A stretch of 64,000 nucleotides of DNA, taken from NCBI GenBank assembly GCA_035506135.1, contig DATJPY010000079.1, forward strand, positions 1 to 64,000. Direction: 5' to 3'. Source of the DNA: DATJPY01 sp035506135. Lineage in GTDB: Bacteria; Myxococcota_A; UBA9160; PR03. Made by a program: the position numbers and the translations under genes. Of this stretch, positions 34,871-44,993 are shown in pieces (within the stretch, counting starts at the first letter, position 1; each line of letters starts with the position of its first letter). Under the pieces are notes generated by a model, which made no database searches, was not told where the DNA came from, and saw nothing but the letters and a program-made list of their open reading frames with translations.

Positions 34871-35736
34871 GCGCGGGCTCCCCCGGGCGCAGCCACCTCG
34901 AGCGCGACGTCGGCGACCGGCGCCGAGTGCGTGAGCGCGCCGATCGAGACGCGGTGCACGCCGCTCGCCGCGATCGCGCGCACGTTCTCGAGCGTGACCC
35001 CGCCCGAGGCCTCGAGCACCGCGCGATCGCGGAAGCGCGCGGCGAGCGTGTGGAGCTCCTCGATCGAGCGGTTGTCGAGCAGCAGCCAGGTGGCGCCGGC
35101 GGCGAGCGCCTCCTCGGCCTGCTCGGCCGACTCGACCTCCACCTGGATCTGCAGGTGCGCGGGCACGCCGGCGCGCGCGGCCTTCACTGCCGCGGTGACG
35201 CCCCCCGCCGCCGCGAGGTGGTTGTCCTTGAGCAGCACCGCGTCGTACAGGCCCATGCGGTGGTTCTCGGCGCCGCCGACCGCGGCCGCGTACTTGTCGA
35301 GCACGCGCCAGCCCGGGAGCGTCTTGCGAGTGTCGACCACGCGGCAGCCGCTTCCCTCGACGGCGAGCACGTAGCGGCGCGCGAGCGTGGCGATGCCGCA
35401 CATGCGGCCGAGGAAGTTCAGCGCGGTGCGCTCGGCCGCGAGGATCGAGCGCAGGCTGCCGCGCACGTGCAGCAGCGGGAGATCGCGCTCGCGTGCTTCG
35501 CCCTCGTTCCACGCGCGCGAAACCTCGAGCGAGGGATCGACGCGCGCGAAGACGGCCTCGGCGATTGCGAGCCCGCACGCGATCAGTGGCTGCCGCGCCT
35601 CCACCACGGCCTCGCCCACGGCATCGGGTGCGATGACCGCGTTCGAGGTGACGTCGCCCGCGCCCAGATCCTCGGCCAGCGCGCGCGCGACGAGCGGCTC
35701 CCAGGACGAAGACGGCGGCAGGGCGGGGCGCGTCAA
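34867..35736 (-). CDS. nadC: Nicotinate-nucleotide pyrophosphorylase (quinolinate phosphoribosyltransferase)
   Basis: A 289-residue enzyme making nicotinate mononucleotide from quinolinate and PRPP in NAD synthesis. EDLGAGDVTSNAV, the catalytic-site stretch DTRKTLPGWRVLDKYA, GGAENHRMGLYDAVLLKDNH and LLLDNRSIEEL are signature blocks. The start TTG 35736 overlaps the valS stop as TTGA; the frame continues upstream only as antisense-like shadow. The order valS-nadC-birA-coaX places three cofactor genes in one transcript. Confidence 0.95.
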   Translation of the reverse strand: MTRPALPPSSSWEPLVARALAEDLGAGDVTSNAVIAPDAVGEAVVEARQPLIACGLAIAEAVFARVDPSLEVSRAWNEGEARERDLPLLHVRGSLRSILAAERTALNFLGRMCGIATLARRYVLAVEGSGCRVVDTRKTLPGWRVLDKYAAAVGGAENHRMGLYDAVLLKDNHLAAAGGVTAAVKAARAGVPAHLQIQVEVESAEQAEEALAAGATWLLLDNRSIEELHTLAARFRDRAVLEASGGVTLENVRAIAASGVHRVSIGALTHSAPVADVALEVAAPGGARA

Positions 35737-38375
35737 CGCGTCTCGCCCGCCGCGCGGCGCATCCGCTCGAGCCGCGATTGGACGCTCGCGACCTCCTCGG
35801 CGAGGCGCGCGTTCTTGTCGCGCTCGGCGGCCACGACCTCGGGCTTGGCACGCTCCGAGAATTGAGGATTCTCGAGCTTCTTCCGGACGAAGCTCAGGTC
35901 CTTCTCGAGCTTCGACAGGGCCTTCTCCAGGCGCCGGACCTCGTCGTGGAGGAGGCTCGGGTCGTCGAGATCGACCGACACGGTGAAGCCCGCGGCCTGG
36001 ACCACCGAGGCGGTCGCGGAGGGCGCCTCGTCGGAGACGACCGGTTCGGACGCTCCGGTGAGCGCCCGCAGCGCCTCGCGATGGGACCGCAGCCACGACG
36101 ACGCGGCGCTCGGCAGCACGAGGCGCACGACGCTCTGCGGCGGCAGATCGAGCTCGCCGCGCACCTGTCGGATCCGGCTCACCATCTCGACGAGCACGTC
36201 CATCTCGCGCGCCTCCGCGGGCGCGAGCTTCGGGCCCGGGGTCGGATAGCGCCCCTCCATCAGGAAGCGGCCGTCGGTGTCCGGCAGCGACGCGGCGATC
36301 TCGTCGGTCACGAACGGCATGATCGGGTGCAGCGCCGTGAGCGCGCCGCGCAGCACCTCCACCAGGGTCGCCTGCGTCGCCCGTCGCGCGGCCGGGTCGG
36401 CGCCCTTCAGGCTCTGCTTCGCGAGCTCGATGTACCAGTCGCAGAGCTCGCCCCACACGAAGTGGTAGAGCGCCGCTGCCGCGTCGTTGAAGCGGAAGGC
36501 GTCGAGGGCGGCGTGCGCCTCCGCGATCGCGACGTCCATGCGGTGTCGGATCCACTGATCGTAAATCGACGGCTCCGCGCGGGGCGACGACGGGTCGTAG
36601 TCCTCGAGGTTCATCAGCGCGAAGCGCGCCGCGTTCCAGAGCTTCGTCACGAAGGCGCGCCCGCCGTCGACGAGCGTCTCGCCGAAGCGGATGTCGCGGC
36701 CCTGCGCCGCCAGCGAGACCAGCGTCCAGCGGACCGCGTCGGCGCCGTAGACCCCCATCAGGTCGAGCGGGTCGACGCCGATGCCCTTCGACTTCGACAT
36801 CTTGCGGCCCTGCTCGTCGCGCACGAGGGGGTGGATGTAGACGTCGCGGAAGGGAACGTCGCCGGCGAAGTGCAGGCCCATCATCACCATGCGGGCCACC
36901 CAGAAGAAGATGATGTCGAAGGCGGTCGAGAGCACGTCGGTCGGATAGAAGAGCCGCAGCTCCGGCGTGTCCTCGGGCCAGCCGAGCGTCGAGAACGGCC
37001 AGAGCGCGCTCGAGAACCAGGTGTCGAGGACGTCGCCCTCCTGCACCAGCTCGGTGCGCCCGCAGTGGGCGCATGCGGACGGATCGTCGACGGCCACCGT
37101 CCACTCGCCGCAGGCGCGGCAGCGCCAGGCGGGGATCCGGTGGCCCCACCAGAGCTGGCGCGAGATCGGCCAGTCGCGGATGTTCTCCATCCAGTGGAAG
37201 TAGGTGTTCGCCCAGGACGCGGGATGGAAGCGGACGCGCCCGCTCCGAACCGCCTCGATCGCGGGCGCTGCCAGCGGCTGCATGCGCAGGAACCACTGCT
37301 CGGAGAGCAGCGGCTGCACCTCGGCGCCGCAGCGGTCGCAATGCGGGACCTCGTGCGGATGCTCCTTCGAGCCGACGAGCAGGCCGTCGCGCTCGAGATC
37401 GCCCACGACGCGCCGGCGTGCCTCTGCAACCGAGAGCCCGGCGTACGGACCCGCGTTCTCGTTGAGCGTCGCATCGGGCCGCAGGATGTTGATCGCGGGG
37501 AGGCCGAGCCGGCGCCCGCACTCGAAGTCGTTCGGATCGTGCGCCGGGGTGACCTTCACCGCGCCGGTGCCGAACTCGCGATCGACGAAGGTGTCCGCCA
37601 CGATCGGGATCTCGCGGCCGAGCAGCGGCAGCCGCACCTTGCGGCCGACCAGATGGCGATAGCGCTCGTCGTCGGGATGCACGGCGACCGCGGTGTCGCC
37701 GAGCAGGGTCTCGGGGCGCGTCGTCTCGACGACGATCGCGCCGCTCCCGTCGACCAGCGGGTAGCGGATCGCCCACAGGCGACCGGCGACCGGCTCGTGC
37801 GGCGCCTCGAGATCGGAGAGCACGGTGGTGCAGCGCGGGCACCAGTTGACCAGGTACTCGGCGCGGTAGATCAGGCCCTCGCGGTGGAGGCGCACGAAGA
37901 CCTCGCGCACCGCGCGCGAGAGCCCCGGGTCCATCGTGAAGCGCTCGCGCGACCAGTCGCACGAGCAGCCGATCGCCTGGAGCTGCTCGACGATGCGCGC
38001 GCCGTAGTGCGCCTTCCACTCCCAGACCTGGTCGACGAAGGCCTCGCGCCCGAGGTCGTGACGCGTCTGGCCGCGCTTGGCCAGCTCCCTCTCGACCACC
38101 ACCTGCGTCGAGATCCCTGCGTGGTCAGTCCCGGGCATCCAGAGGACGTTGAAGCCGGCGAGGCGCTTGTGACGCGCCAGGAGGTCCTGGAGCGTGTTGT
38201 TGAGCGCGTGGCCCAGGTGCAGCGAGCCCGTCACGTTGGGCGGCGGGATCACCATCGAGAAGCGCGGCCGCGGGTCGTCGACCGCGGCGCGGAAGAGACC
38301 GCGCGCGAGCCACGCCTGGTACAGGCGCGGCTCGACGGGCTTCGGCTCGAAGCGCTTGGGAAGCTCCGCTCGCAA
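35733..38375 (-). CDS. valS: Valyl-tRNA synthetase
   Basis: An 880-residue class I synthetase charging tRNA-Val, with an editing domain. IPPPNVTGSLHLGHALNN contains the HIGH-type motif and GRKMSKSKGIGVDP the KMSKS loop; the C-terminal coiled-coil arm (about residues 800-870) is present. A zinc-knuckle-like pair CRACGEW / CAHCGRT is seen in the catalytic region. The start is TTG 38375 (MRAELPKRFEPKPVEPRLYQ); no ATG or GTG gives a comparable N-terminus. It follows the receiver-domain protein by 50 bases on the same strand and overlaps nadC. Confidence 0.96.
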   Translation of the reverse strand: MRAELPKRFEPKPVEPRLYQAWLARGLFRAAVDDPRPRFSMVIPPPNVTGSLHLGHALNNTLQDLLARHKRLAGFNVLWMPGTDHAGISTQVVVERELAKRGQTRHDLGREAFVDQVWEWKAHYGARIVEQLQAIGCSCDWSRERFTMDPGLSRAVREVFVRLHREGLIYRAEYLVNWCPRCTTVLSDLEAPHEPVAGRLWAIRYPLVDGSGAIVVETTRPETLLGDTAVAVHPDDERYRHLVGRKVRLPLLGREIPIVADTFVDREFGTGAVKVTPAHDPNDFECGRRLGLPAINILRPDATLNENAGPYAGLSVAEARRRVVGDLERDGLLVGSKEHPHEVPHCDRCGAEVQPLLSEQWFLRMQPLAAPAIEAVRSGRVRFHPASWANTYFHWMENIRDWPISRQLWWGHRIPAWRCRACGEWTVAVDDPSACAHCGRTELVQEGDVLDTWFSSALWPFSTLGWPEDTPELRLFYPTDVLSTAFDIIFFWVARMVMMGLHFAGDVPFRDVYIHPLVRDEQGRKMSKSKGIGVDPLDLMGVYGADAVRWTLVSLAAQGRDIRFGETLVDGGRAFVTKLWNAARFALMNLEDYDPSSPRAEPSIYDQWIRHRMDVAIAEAHAALDAFRFNDAAAALYHFVWGELCDWYIELAKQSLKGADPAARRATQATLVEVLRGALTALHPIMPFVTDEIAASLPDTDGRFLMEGRYPTPGPKLAPAEAREMDVLVEMVSRIRQVRGELDLPPQSVVRLVLPSAASSWLRSHREALRALTGASEPVVSDEAPSATASVVQAAGFTVSVDLDDPSLLHDEVRRLEKALSKLEKDLSFVRKKLENPQFSERAKPEVVAAERDKNARLAEEVASVQSRLERMRRAAGETR

Positions 38376-38425
38376 GGCCGGCGATGGTAGCGGCCTCGAC
38401 CGAAACGCGAGCGGGGGCGAGTGCC

Positions 38426-39739
38426 CTAGTCGCCGTCCTTGAGGCGGCTGATCTCCTCGCGGATCAGCACCTCGGCCATCTGCGGGATCACCTCCCAGGC
38501 GACCGCCTCGACGCGCTCGAGCGCCTCTCGCACGATGCGCTCCGAGAGATCGCCGAAGGCCTCCCAGGCGATCTTCTCGAGCGTCTCGTGGAGCTGCTGG
38601 CGCATCGCGGCCGAGAGCTCTCCGGCGGGCGCGCCGACCGTGGTCACGGCGACGCGCTGCGGCTCGCTCGGCCGGCTCTCGACGGCCGGGATCGCGGCGC
38701 TCGGGATCGGCGGCGGCTGCGGCGGCATCGGCCGCGACTCGAGGCCGCGTCGCGAGTCACCCGGGTCGCGGGGCGGCGGCGGCGGTGTCATCTGCGGCAC
38801 CGGATCCGCATCGAAGATCGGAGCGGACGGACGCGGAGCGGTCTCCACGGGCGGGCGCGAGAAGAGCCCGGCGGGCTCCGGCGGCGCCGCGGGCCGCGGC
38901 TCGGACGCCGCTCGGAGGGTCTCGCCGTGCGGAGCCGGACGCGCGCCGACCTCGTGCGGGTCGAAGCTGAAGTCGAAGGTCTCCTCGTAGCCCGCCGGCG
39001 CGCGCGGCGGCGCGGGCGGAGCCTCGGTGAAGGAGTCCTCGAGCACCACGGTGGCGCGGGGGTCGACGTCGGGCCGCCCCGGCGTGCGCAGCGCCGGCGC
39101 GACCATCGCCGGGCGCAGCTCCTCCTCGACGGCGGCTTCGAGCTCGAGCGCCTCGCCGCCGAGGCCGAACTCGTCGTCCTCGCCGAGCACGACGGTCGGC
39201 GCCGACGCCGGGCTCGCGTCGACCCGCGCCGCGCGCGGAGCCGAGGGCGCCGTCTGCGCCATCTCCTCCTCGTCGAAGAAATCGTACGCGTCGCGCGAGC
39301 CGGTCGGCTCGGCGGAATCGACGAGGATCGTCGCCTCGCTCGCCGGATCCGCCTGCGGCGGCACCGCCGCGCTGCGGGCCAGCAGCTCGTTCACCTGATC
39401 GACGAGGGCCTGCGCTTCGAACGGCTTCGTGATGTGCCCGTCCGCGCCGGCGCGGCGGGCGCGCTCCTCGTCGAAGCTCTCGAAGGTTCCCGAGAGCAGC
39501 AACACCGGAACGTGTCGAAGCTCGGCGTCGGACTTGATCGCCTCGCACACCTCGTAGCCGTCCTTGCCCGGCATGAGGATGTCGGCCAGCACGAGGTCGG
39601 GCCGCGCCTCGCGGGCGCGCGCGATGGCGTCGTCGCCGTTGTCGACGGTGAGGAGCACCACGTCCTCGTTGGCGAAGCTGATCCCGACGACCTTCTGGAT
39701 CGTGACGCTGTCATCGGCGAGAAGGAGCGTCTTCGGCAT
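38426..39739 (-). CDS. Response-regulator receiver protein with long Pro/Ala/Glu-rich linker
   Basis: A 437-residue protein. Residues 1-120 are a receiver: LLLADDSVTIQ, phosphoacceptor Asp53 in LVLADILMPGKDG, and HITKPF. Residues about 130-360 are proline-, alanine- and acid-rich and probably disordered. The last 70 residues form a predicted helical bundle (LHETLEKIAWEAFGDLSERI). Proteins of this layout occur in myxobacteria-like genomes and are thought to bind partners through the tail. ATG 39739 has GGGGGGACC just upstream. No kinase is adjacent; the histidine kinase at 45 kb is a possible partner only by proximity. Confidence 0.85.
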   Translation of the reverse strand: MPKTLLLADDSVTIQKVVGISFANEDVVLLTVDNGDDAIARAREARPDLVLADILMPGKDGYEVCEAIKSDAELRHVPVLLLSGTFESFDEERARRAGADGHITKPFEAQALVDQVNELLARSAAVPPQADPASEATILVDSAEPTGSRDAYDFFDEEEMAQTAPSAPRAARVDASPASAPTVVLGEDDEFGLGGEALELEAAVEEELRPAMVAPALRTPGRPDVDPRATVVLEDSFTEAPPAPPRAPAGYEETFDFSFDPHEVGARPAPHGETLRAASEPRPAAPPEPAGLFSRPPVETAPRPSAPIFDADPVPQMTPPPPPRDPGDSRRGLESRPMPPQPPPIPSAAIPAVESRPSEPQRVAVTTVGAPAGELSAAMRQQLHETLEKIAWEAFGDLSERIVREALERVEAVAWEVIPQMAEVLIREEISRLKDGD

Positions 39740-40007
39740 GGTCCCCCCACGGCTCGGAGCGAGCACGGGTGCCGGGCCGGCTCCGGCCCCGGCACCACGG
39801 CAGCATTATCGTCGGCGCGCGGCCCGCGATTGAATGTTTTTCGCGGGCACCTCGCCAGTGTGGCTGCCGGCGCCCGAGCGTGCGAGCGCCGGGGTGGAGG
39901 CCCGGGGGGTGATCGGGCTACCACGGCGGGGGCGTTCGACCGATGGGTAGGTGTGGAGCGGGCCGGTCGCAGTCCAGCGGCGGCGGCTGCGCCGAAGGAG
40001 CGCCGGC

Positions 40008-40748
40008 ATGATCTTGCGAGCGGCAGCGGGTTCCGACGTGGGCCGGCGCCGAGCGGCCAACGAGGACCACTACGCGCTCGCGCCCGACATCGGGCTCTAC
40101 CTGGTCGCGGACGGGCTGGGCGGGCACGTTGCCGGTCAGATCGCGAGCGAGATGGCGGCGGAGGCGGCGCTCCGCACGATCCGGACGCTCGAAGGGGCGG
40201 GGACGAGCCTCGCCGAGAAGCTGCGCTACGCGGTGATCGCGGCCAACCGCGAGGTCCACGAGACCGCGCGCCGCCGCCGCGAGCTGGCCGGGATGGGCAC
40301 GACCCTGGTCGGGCTCCTCGCGCAGGACGGCCGCGCGGCGCTCGCCCACGTCGGCGACAGCCGGGCGTACCTGGTGCGGGGCGAGCGCATCCGCCAGCTC
40401 ACCGACGACCATTCGCTGGTGGGCGAGCTGGTCCGGCGCCGCGAGATCAGCGCCGACGCGGCCCGCGAGCACCCGCAGCGCCACGTGCTGACGCGCGCGG
40501 TCGGCGTGCGCGCGACCGTCGAGCCCGACCTCGCCGAGATGACGCCCGAGGCAGGCGACGTCTTCGTGCTCTGCTCGGACGGCCTGACCGGCCACGTGCG
40601 CGACGAGGAGATCGCCCGCGCGGTGTCGGGCGGGGTCGAGCCGCAGGAGGCGGTCGACCACCTGATCCGCATGGCGAACGAGCGCGGCGGCGAGGACAAC
40701 ATCACCGTCGCGCTGGTGCGCTGCGAGAAGAGCGGCCACGACGAGTGA
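40008..40748 (+). CDS. PP2C-family serine/threonine protein phosphatase
   Basis: A 246-residue metal-dependent phosphatase. Conserved PP2C blocks in order: SDVGRRRAANEDHY, LVADGLGGHVAG, GMGTTLVGLL, AHVGDSRAYLV, VFVLCSDGLTGHV and RGGEDNITVALV. It would reverse phosphorylation by Hanks-type kinases, none of which is in the window. ATG 40008 has GAAGGAG upstream and yields the usual short N-terminus. It lies divergent from the receiver protein and converges on the sigma factor, sharing the hairpin terminator between them. Confidence 0.94.
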   Translation: MILRAAAGSDVGRRRAANEDHYALAPDIGLYLVADGLGGHVAGQIASEMAAEAALRTIRTLEGAGTSLAEKLRYAVIAANREVHETARRRRELAGMGTTLVGLLAQDGRAALAHVGDSRAYLVRGERIRQLTDDHSLVGELVRRREISADAAREHPQRHVLTRAVGVRATVEPDLAEMTPEAGDVFVLCSDGLTGHVRDEEIARAVSGGVEPQEAVDHLIRMANERGGEDNITVALVRCEKSGHDE

Positions 40749-40767
40749 ATCGGCCGAAGGCCGATTC
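40747..40767. terminator. Perfect hairpin between the convergent PP2C and sigma-factor genes
   Basis: GAATCGGCC (40747-40755) and GGCCGATTC (40759-40767) form a 9-bp perfect stem with loop GAA, overlapping the PP2C stop codon and ending five bases before the end of the sigma gene. Symmetry allows termination in both directions. No T-run follows. The inner arm ATCGGCC recurs in a second hairpin at 57664-57680. Confidence 0.7.
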
Positions 40768-40772
40768 CGTAC

Positions 40773-41537
40773 TCAGCGCTCGATCAGCTGCTTCAGCTTG
40801 GAGCGCAGGCGGCCCATGGCCTTGGTGTGGATCTGGCAGACGCGGGATTCGGTGATGCCGAGGATCGAACCGATCTCCTTCATGTTCAGATCCTCGTAGT
40901 AGTAGAGCGTGAGGACCAGACGCTCCTTCTCAGGGAGCCCGCCGATCGTGTCGGCGATCACGCGCCGGGTCTCCTGCTGCTTGAGCGCCGAGAACGGATT
41001 CTCCGAGTGGACGTCCTCGACGATGTCGGCGTAGCTGCCGGTCCGCTCGCCGTCCGCCCCCGTGCCGCGCAGCTCCTCGAGGTTCACCAGCGACACGCCG
41101 CGTACCTGGTTGAGCAGCTCGTGGAACTTGTCGATCTGCAGGCCGAGCGAGTCGGCGACCTCCTCCTCGCTCGCCGAGCGCCCCAGGCGCTGCTCGATCT
41201 CGCCGTACGCGCGCTCCAGGCGCCGGCCCTTCTGGCGCACGCTGCGCGGCACCCAGTCGAGCGAGCGGAGCTGGTCGAGGATCGCGCCCTTGATGCGGAA
41301 CTCTGCGTAGGTCTTGAACTTGCAGTTCTTCTCGGGGTCGTACTTCTCGATCGCGTCCATCAGCCCGATGACGCCGGTGTTGTGCAGGTCGTCGAGGTCG
41401 ATGTGCGACGGCAGGCGAACCGCGATGCGGTTCACGATGTAGCGGATCAGCGGCGCGTGCTCGAGCACGATCTGCTCCTTCACGGACGCCGGGATCTCCG
41501 AGAACTTCTCCTTCGCCTCCCTCAGGACCGCCTCCAT
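40773..41537 (-). CDS. fliA: RNA polymerase sigma factor of the FliA/WhiG type
   Basis: A 254-residue sigma-70-family factor lacking region 1.1. Region 2 contains IDLDDLHNTGVIGLMDAIEK and FKTYAEFRIKGAILDQLRSL, region 3 SVRQKGRRLERAYGEIEQRL, and region 4 the HTH MKEIGSILGITESRVCQIH, all typical of sigma-28. FliA directs late flagellar genes; WhiG-like relatives control development. No flagellar genes are in the window, so the regulon is open. ATG 41537 follows GGAGGGGGGAGAG; the frame extends upstream as low-complexity sequence without a better start. Confidence 0.93.
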   Translation of the reverse strand: MEAVLREAKEKFSEIPASVKEQIVLEHAPLIRYIVNRIAVRLPSHIDLDDLHNTGVIGLMDAIEKYDPEKNCKFKTYAEFRIKGAILDQLRSLDWVPRSVRQKGRRLERAYGEIEQRLGRSASEEEVADSLGLQIDKFHELLNQVRGVSLVNLEELRGTGADGERTGSYADIVEDVHSENPFSALKQQETRRVIADTIGGLPEKERLVLTLYYYEDLNMKEIGSILGITESRVCQIHTKAMGRLRSKLKQLIER

Positions 41538-41887
41538 CGCGCTCTCTCCCCCCTCCACGATCTTGGCTTGGCTCCGCTCCGTGCCGGGGCGCTGCCGCCG
41601 GGCTGCTTGCGGGATGCGAGAGAAAGCACGGCTCGTGCCAAGGAGCGCCGGTTCCGCGGGTGCGGGCGCCCGAGCGGTCCGGGAGGTGGCGCGCCGCACG
41701 CGCCCCGGTGCGCGAAGCCGAGGCCGGCTGCGGGATTTCCCGCGGCGCGCGGAGTGCGTCGCGCTGCGCGGCCGGGGGCGCCGCGCGTGCCGCCCGCGGC
41801 GGCGGCAGCGAGCGCCGATCCGCAGGAGCGTCAGGAATTCGACGAACCGCGTGCTCGGGAGTTACGAAACCGTCGCTCGGACCGGCC
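41538..41887. other. 350-bp intergenic region upstream of the sigma factor
   Basis: No gene seen. It holds the palindromic sigma-54-like site at 41625-41640. At about 41565-41620 there is a degenerate match to the dispersed repeat, ending in GCTTGCGGGATGC, a 13-base exact match to copy D. If the predicted start site is right, this degenerate copy would fall inside the leader of the fliA transcript. Confidence 0.5.
41625..41640 (-). promoter_or_regulatory. Candidate sigma-54 promoter (or palindromic operator) for fliA
   Basis: The minus strand reads TGGCACG-AGCC-GTGCT: the -24 TGGCACG is perfect, GG and GC are separated by the required 10 bases, and the -12 GTGCT differs at one position from TTGCW. 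Transcription would begin near 41614, about 77 bases before the fliA ATG. The same bases also form the inverted repeat GCACG-AGC-CGTGC, so a repressor or activator site is an alternative. Two NtrC-type activators are encoded next door. Confidence 0.45.
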
Positions 41888-43291
<1,404 letters not shown>

Positions 43292-43420
43292 GTGGGAGCG
43301 GCGCAGACGGACACCTCCGCGTGTGGCGGAGGGGGGCGAGCGCAGTGTACGCCGGTCGCTCGACCGTTCAAGGGGCGCGGCGGCTCAAGCGTCCCGGATC
43401 CGGGACCGATAGGGACCCGC

Positions 43421-44923
43421 ATGAGCAGCGAGTGCGCGCCCCCCGTGGCGCCCGAACGCTCCGATCTAGCGACCGGAGAGGCGGGCACGGCGGCACCGAC
43501 CGGAGAAGCGGCCCCGGTGGGTGGGGCCGGCCCGGGGGTCGCGTCGCGGTCCGGCTTCGTGCTGGTGCTGGACGACGAGCCCCTGATGCTGCGCGCGCTG
43601 GCCCGCATCCTGCGTCAGGACGGCCACCAGCTGGTGCTCGCCGAGGACCTCGAGGCCGCCGGCGACGCGCTCGAGGATCCGGCCCTCGACGTGGTGCTGC
43701 TGGACCTGCGCCTCGGCGCCGAGAGCGGTCTCGCCCTGCTCGAGCGCCTGAAGCGAGAGCGCCCCGAGGTCGAGGTGGTGGTGATGACGGGCCATGCGTC
43801 GATCGAGAGCGCGGTCGGCTGCATGCGGCAGGGCGCCTTCGACTATCTCGCGAAGCCGTTCGAAGACGTCCACCGGGTGCGCACCACCGTGCACCAGGCG
43901 CTCGAGCGGCGCCGGCTGCTCGAGCGCAATCGCCAGCTCGAGGAGCAGCTCGAGGAGGTCGGCCGCATCCCGGACCTCGTGGGCAACTCGCCCGCGATGC
44001 GCCGCCTGGCGCAGCGCATCGCGAGCCTGCGCCACAACGAGAGCCACGTCCTGATCCAGGGCGAGAGCGGGACCGGCAAGGAGCTGGTGGCGCGGGCCAT
44101 CCACGCCGCGAGCCCGCGCCACGCCGGTCCGTTCGTGCCCGTCGATTGCGGCGCGCTCCCCGAGTCGATCATAGAGAGCGAGCTGTTCGGCCACGAGCGC
44201 GGCGCCTTCACCGGCGCGGTCGGCGCGCCGGGCCTGTTCCGAATGGCGCAGCGCGGCACGCTGTTCCTCGACGAGATCGGGGAGATCCCCCTCGCCACGC
44301 AGGCCAAGCTCCTCCGCGCGCTGCAGCACAAGGAGGTGCGCCCGGTCGGCGCGCCGGGCCCGGTGCCCGTCGACATCCGCATCGTCACCGCCACGCACCG
44401 CGATCTCGCGGCGATGGTCGAGAGCCAGCGCTTCCGCATGGATCTGTACTACCGGCTGAACGTGGTTCGCGTCGAGATCCCGCCGCTGCGCGAGCGCATC
44501 GAGGACGTGCCGCTCCTGGTGCAGCACTTCATGGCGCGACACCGGCGCGCCGGGCGCGCCTTCGAGATCGGCAGCGACGCGCTCGACGTGCTGATGCGCC
44601 ACGACTGGCCGGGCAACGTGCGCGAGCTCGAGAACGCGATCGAGTCGGGGCTCGCGCTGGCGCGCGGCCCGCGGCTGCGCGCGGCGGATCTCCCGCTCGG
44701 TCGCCGCCATCGGGCGCCGCCGCCGCCGGACGGCGCCGCGGCCGCGGAGACCGCGGACCTCCCGCTCTCGCTCGACGCCTACGAGCGCTGCGCGCTCGAG
44801 CGCGCACTGCGCGAGTGCGGCGGCAATGCCACCCAGGCTGCGCAGCGGCTCGGGATCGGTCGCAGCACCATCTACCGCAAGCTCGGCCGCCACGGCCTTG
44901 GTTCGGACGAGGCGATCGGATAG
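43421..44923 (+). CDS. NtrC-family sigma-54-dependent response regulator
   Basis: A 500-residue regulator with an extra 45-residue Ala/Gly/Pro-rich N-terminal tail, a receiver (Asp95 in VVLLDLRLGAESG), an AAA+ domain with QGESGTGKEL, an intact GAFTGA loop (HERGAFTGAVGAP) and LFLDEIGEIP, and a Fis-type HTH (GNATQAAQRLGIGRSTIYRK). ATG 43421 gives the tail; an internal start near the receiver cannot be excluded. It is followed at 70 bases by a histidine kinase and a receiver on the same strand, so this is probably a phosphorelay unit. Confidence 0.93.
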   Translation: MSSECAPPVAPERSDLATGEAGTAAPTGEAAPVGGAGPGVASRSGFVLVLDDEPLMLRALARILRQDGHQLVLAEDLEAAGDALEDPALDVVLLDLRLGAESGLALLERLKRERPEVEVVVMTGHASIESAVGCMRQGAFDYLAKPFEDVHRVRTTVHQALERRRLLERNRQLEEQLEEVGRIPDLVGNSPAMRRLAQRIASLRHNESHVLIQGESGTGKELVARAIHAASPRHAGPFVPVDCGALPESIIESELFGHERGAFTGAVGAPGLFRMAQRGTLFLDEIGEIPLATQAKLLRALQHKEVRPVGAPGPVPVDIRIVTATHRDLAAMVESQRFRMDLYYRLNVVRVEIPPLRERIEDVPLLVQHFMARHRRAGRAFEIGSDALDVLMRHDWPGNVRELENAIESGLALARGPRLRAADLPLGRRHRAPPPPDGAAAAETADLPLSLDAYERCALERALRECGGNATQAAQRLGIGRSTIYRKLGRHGLGSDEAIG

Positions 44924-44993
44924 AGTCCGCCCGCCCCCCGAGCGTGCCCGCGGCCTGCCGGCCGCGTGGTGTGGCTCGTGCCAGGGGGAGTCG

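Noticed and set aside
35778..38390. 870-codon plus-strand frame opposite valS
   Set aside because: Antisense shadow: composition biased to R, L, H and D with no domain, whereas valS on the other strand has all its motifs.
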